From: Bartonella sp. A05 | GTDB lineage: Bacteria > Pseudomonadota > Alphaproteobacteria > Rhizobiales > Rhizobiaceae | Assembly: GCF_026930145.1 (NCBI RefSeq) | Contig: NZ_JANHOJ010000001.1 | Location: 514,454-578,453, forward strand | Length of the DNA: 64,000 bases | Direction: 5' to 3' | Part shown: positions 63,814-64,000 of the stretch, piece after piece | Numbering within the stretch: position 1 is the stretch's first letter | Layout: each line of letters opens with the position of its first letter | The notes under the pieces: model-generated | What the model was told of the DNA's origin: nothing | The model's database searches: none | The model's input: only the letters and a program-made list of their open reading frames with translations | Made by a program: the position numbers and the translations under genes

Positions 63814-64000
63814 AGATTTTTATCATACTCTGTTATTTTAAATATAAATGCAAAAAAGTAACACGGCTTGAACTGTTGAGACAAGAGTTTGATTATTTTT
63901 ATAGAAAAGATGTGGGTTTTTTGTAGAAAGAGATCATCCTTAATTTAGAGTGATACAGCAAAGTAAAAATACAACTTGATAAAAATATATGGTGAATATT
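63814..64000. other. Right-edge non-coding sequence
   Basis: AT-rich upstream region of the M23 peptidase gene. No gene is seen before the window ends. Confidence 0.4.

Overview
The window looks like a chromosomal segment of a Bartonella species (Rhizobiales, Alphaproteobacteria). Support comes from the low-GC rhizobial housekeeping sets: murA with its small basic neighbour, 6S RNA/5-FCL/YmdB, TPR protein/rpmJ, purEK, infA/maf/yacG, clpB, DUF4167, and the PhyR-NepR-EcfG stress locus. It also carries an outer-membrane protein of the Pap31/Hbp hemin-binding type, many hipBA/XRE modules, and large poorly coding repeat-rich stretches. The species cannot be named from the sequence alone.

Layout. 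0-8.4 kb: an orphan PemK/MazF-like toxin, dsbB, a DedA-type protein, tRNA-Leu(CAA), and two different hipBA modules on either side of an Hbp-like porin gene. 8.9-17.4 kb: a minus-strand array of eight related cassettes (seven open reading frames and one broken copy). Each encodes a small exported protein of 65-122 residues and ends in a near-identical hairpin terminator. Two of the cassettes are a 1262-bp tandem duplication. 17.7-24.3 kb: a phage-derived early module with a 113-bp direct repeat, DUF6456 protein, Toprim/RecA-fold primase-helicase, DUF1376 replication protein, XRE repressor and YqaJ-type exonuclease. 25.1-37.8 kb: tRNA-Thr(GGT) and conserved housekeeping genes, interspersed with decayed copies of gene 3' ends; clpB has a good RpoH-type promoter. 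38.6-51.5 kb: a podovirus-like late module (terminase, P22-type portal, scaffold, N4-gp56 capsid, tail proteins, tail fibres, endolysin, nested spanins). 51.9-55.3 kb: two small exported or membrane proteins, then about 1.9 kb without genes that holds a strong candidate for a structured small RNA. 55.3-64 kb: DUF4167, a DUF6476-like protein, a small secreted protein, the general stress response locus with two HWE/HisKA_2 kinases, and an M23 peptidase.

How it may work together. The early and late phage modules are separated by about 14 kb of housekeeping DNA and no integrase is present. Bartonella is known to carry a domesticated gene transfer agent (BaGTA) together with a phage-derived run-off replication locus. 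I infer that these two modules are that pair: one amplifies DNA, the other packages and releases it. The stress locus is a standard partner-switching circuit: PhyR sequesters NepR, which frees the EcfG sigma factor, and the two kinases are candidate inputs.

All calls come from reading the sequence. No database or folding search was run.
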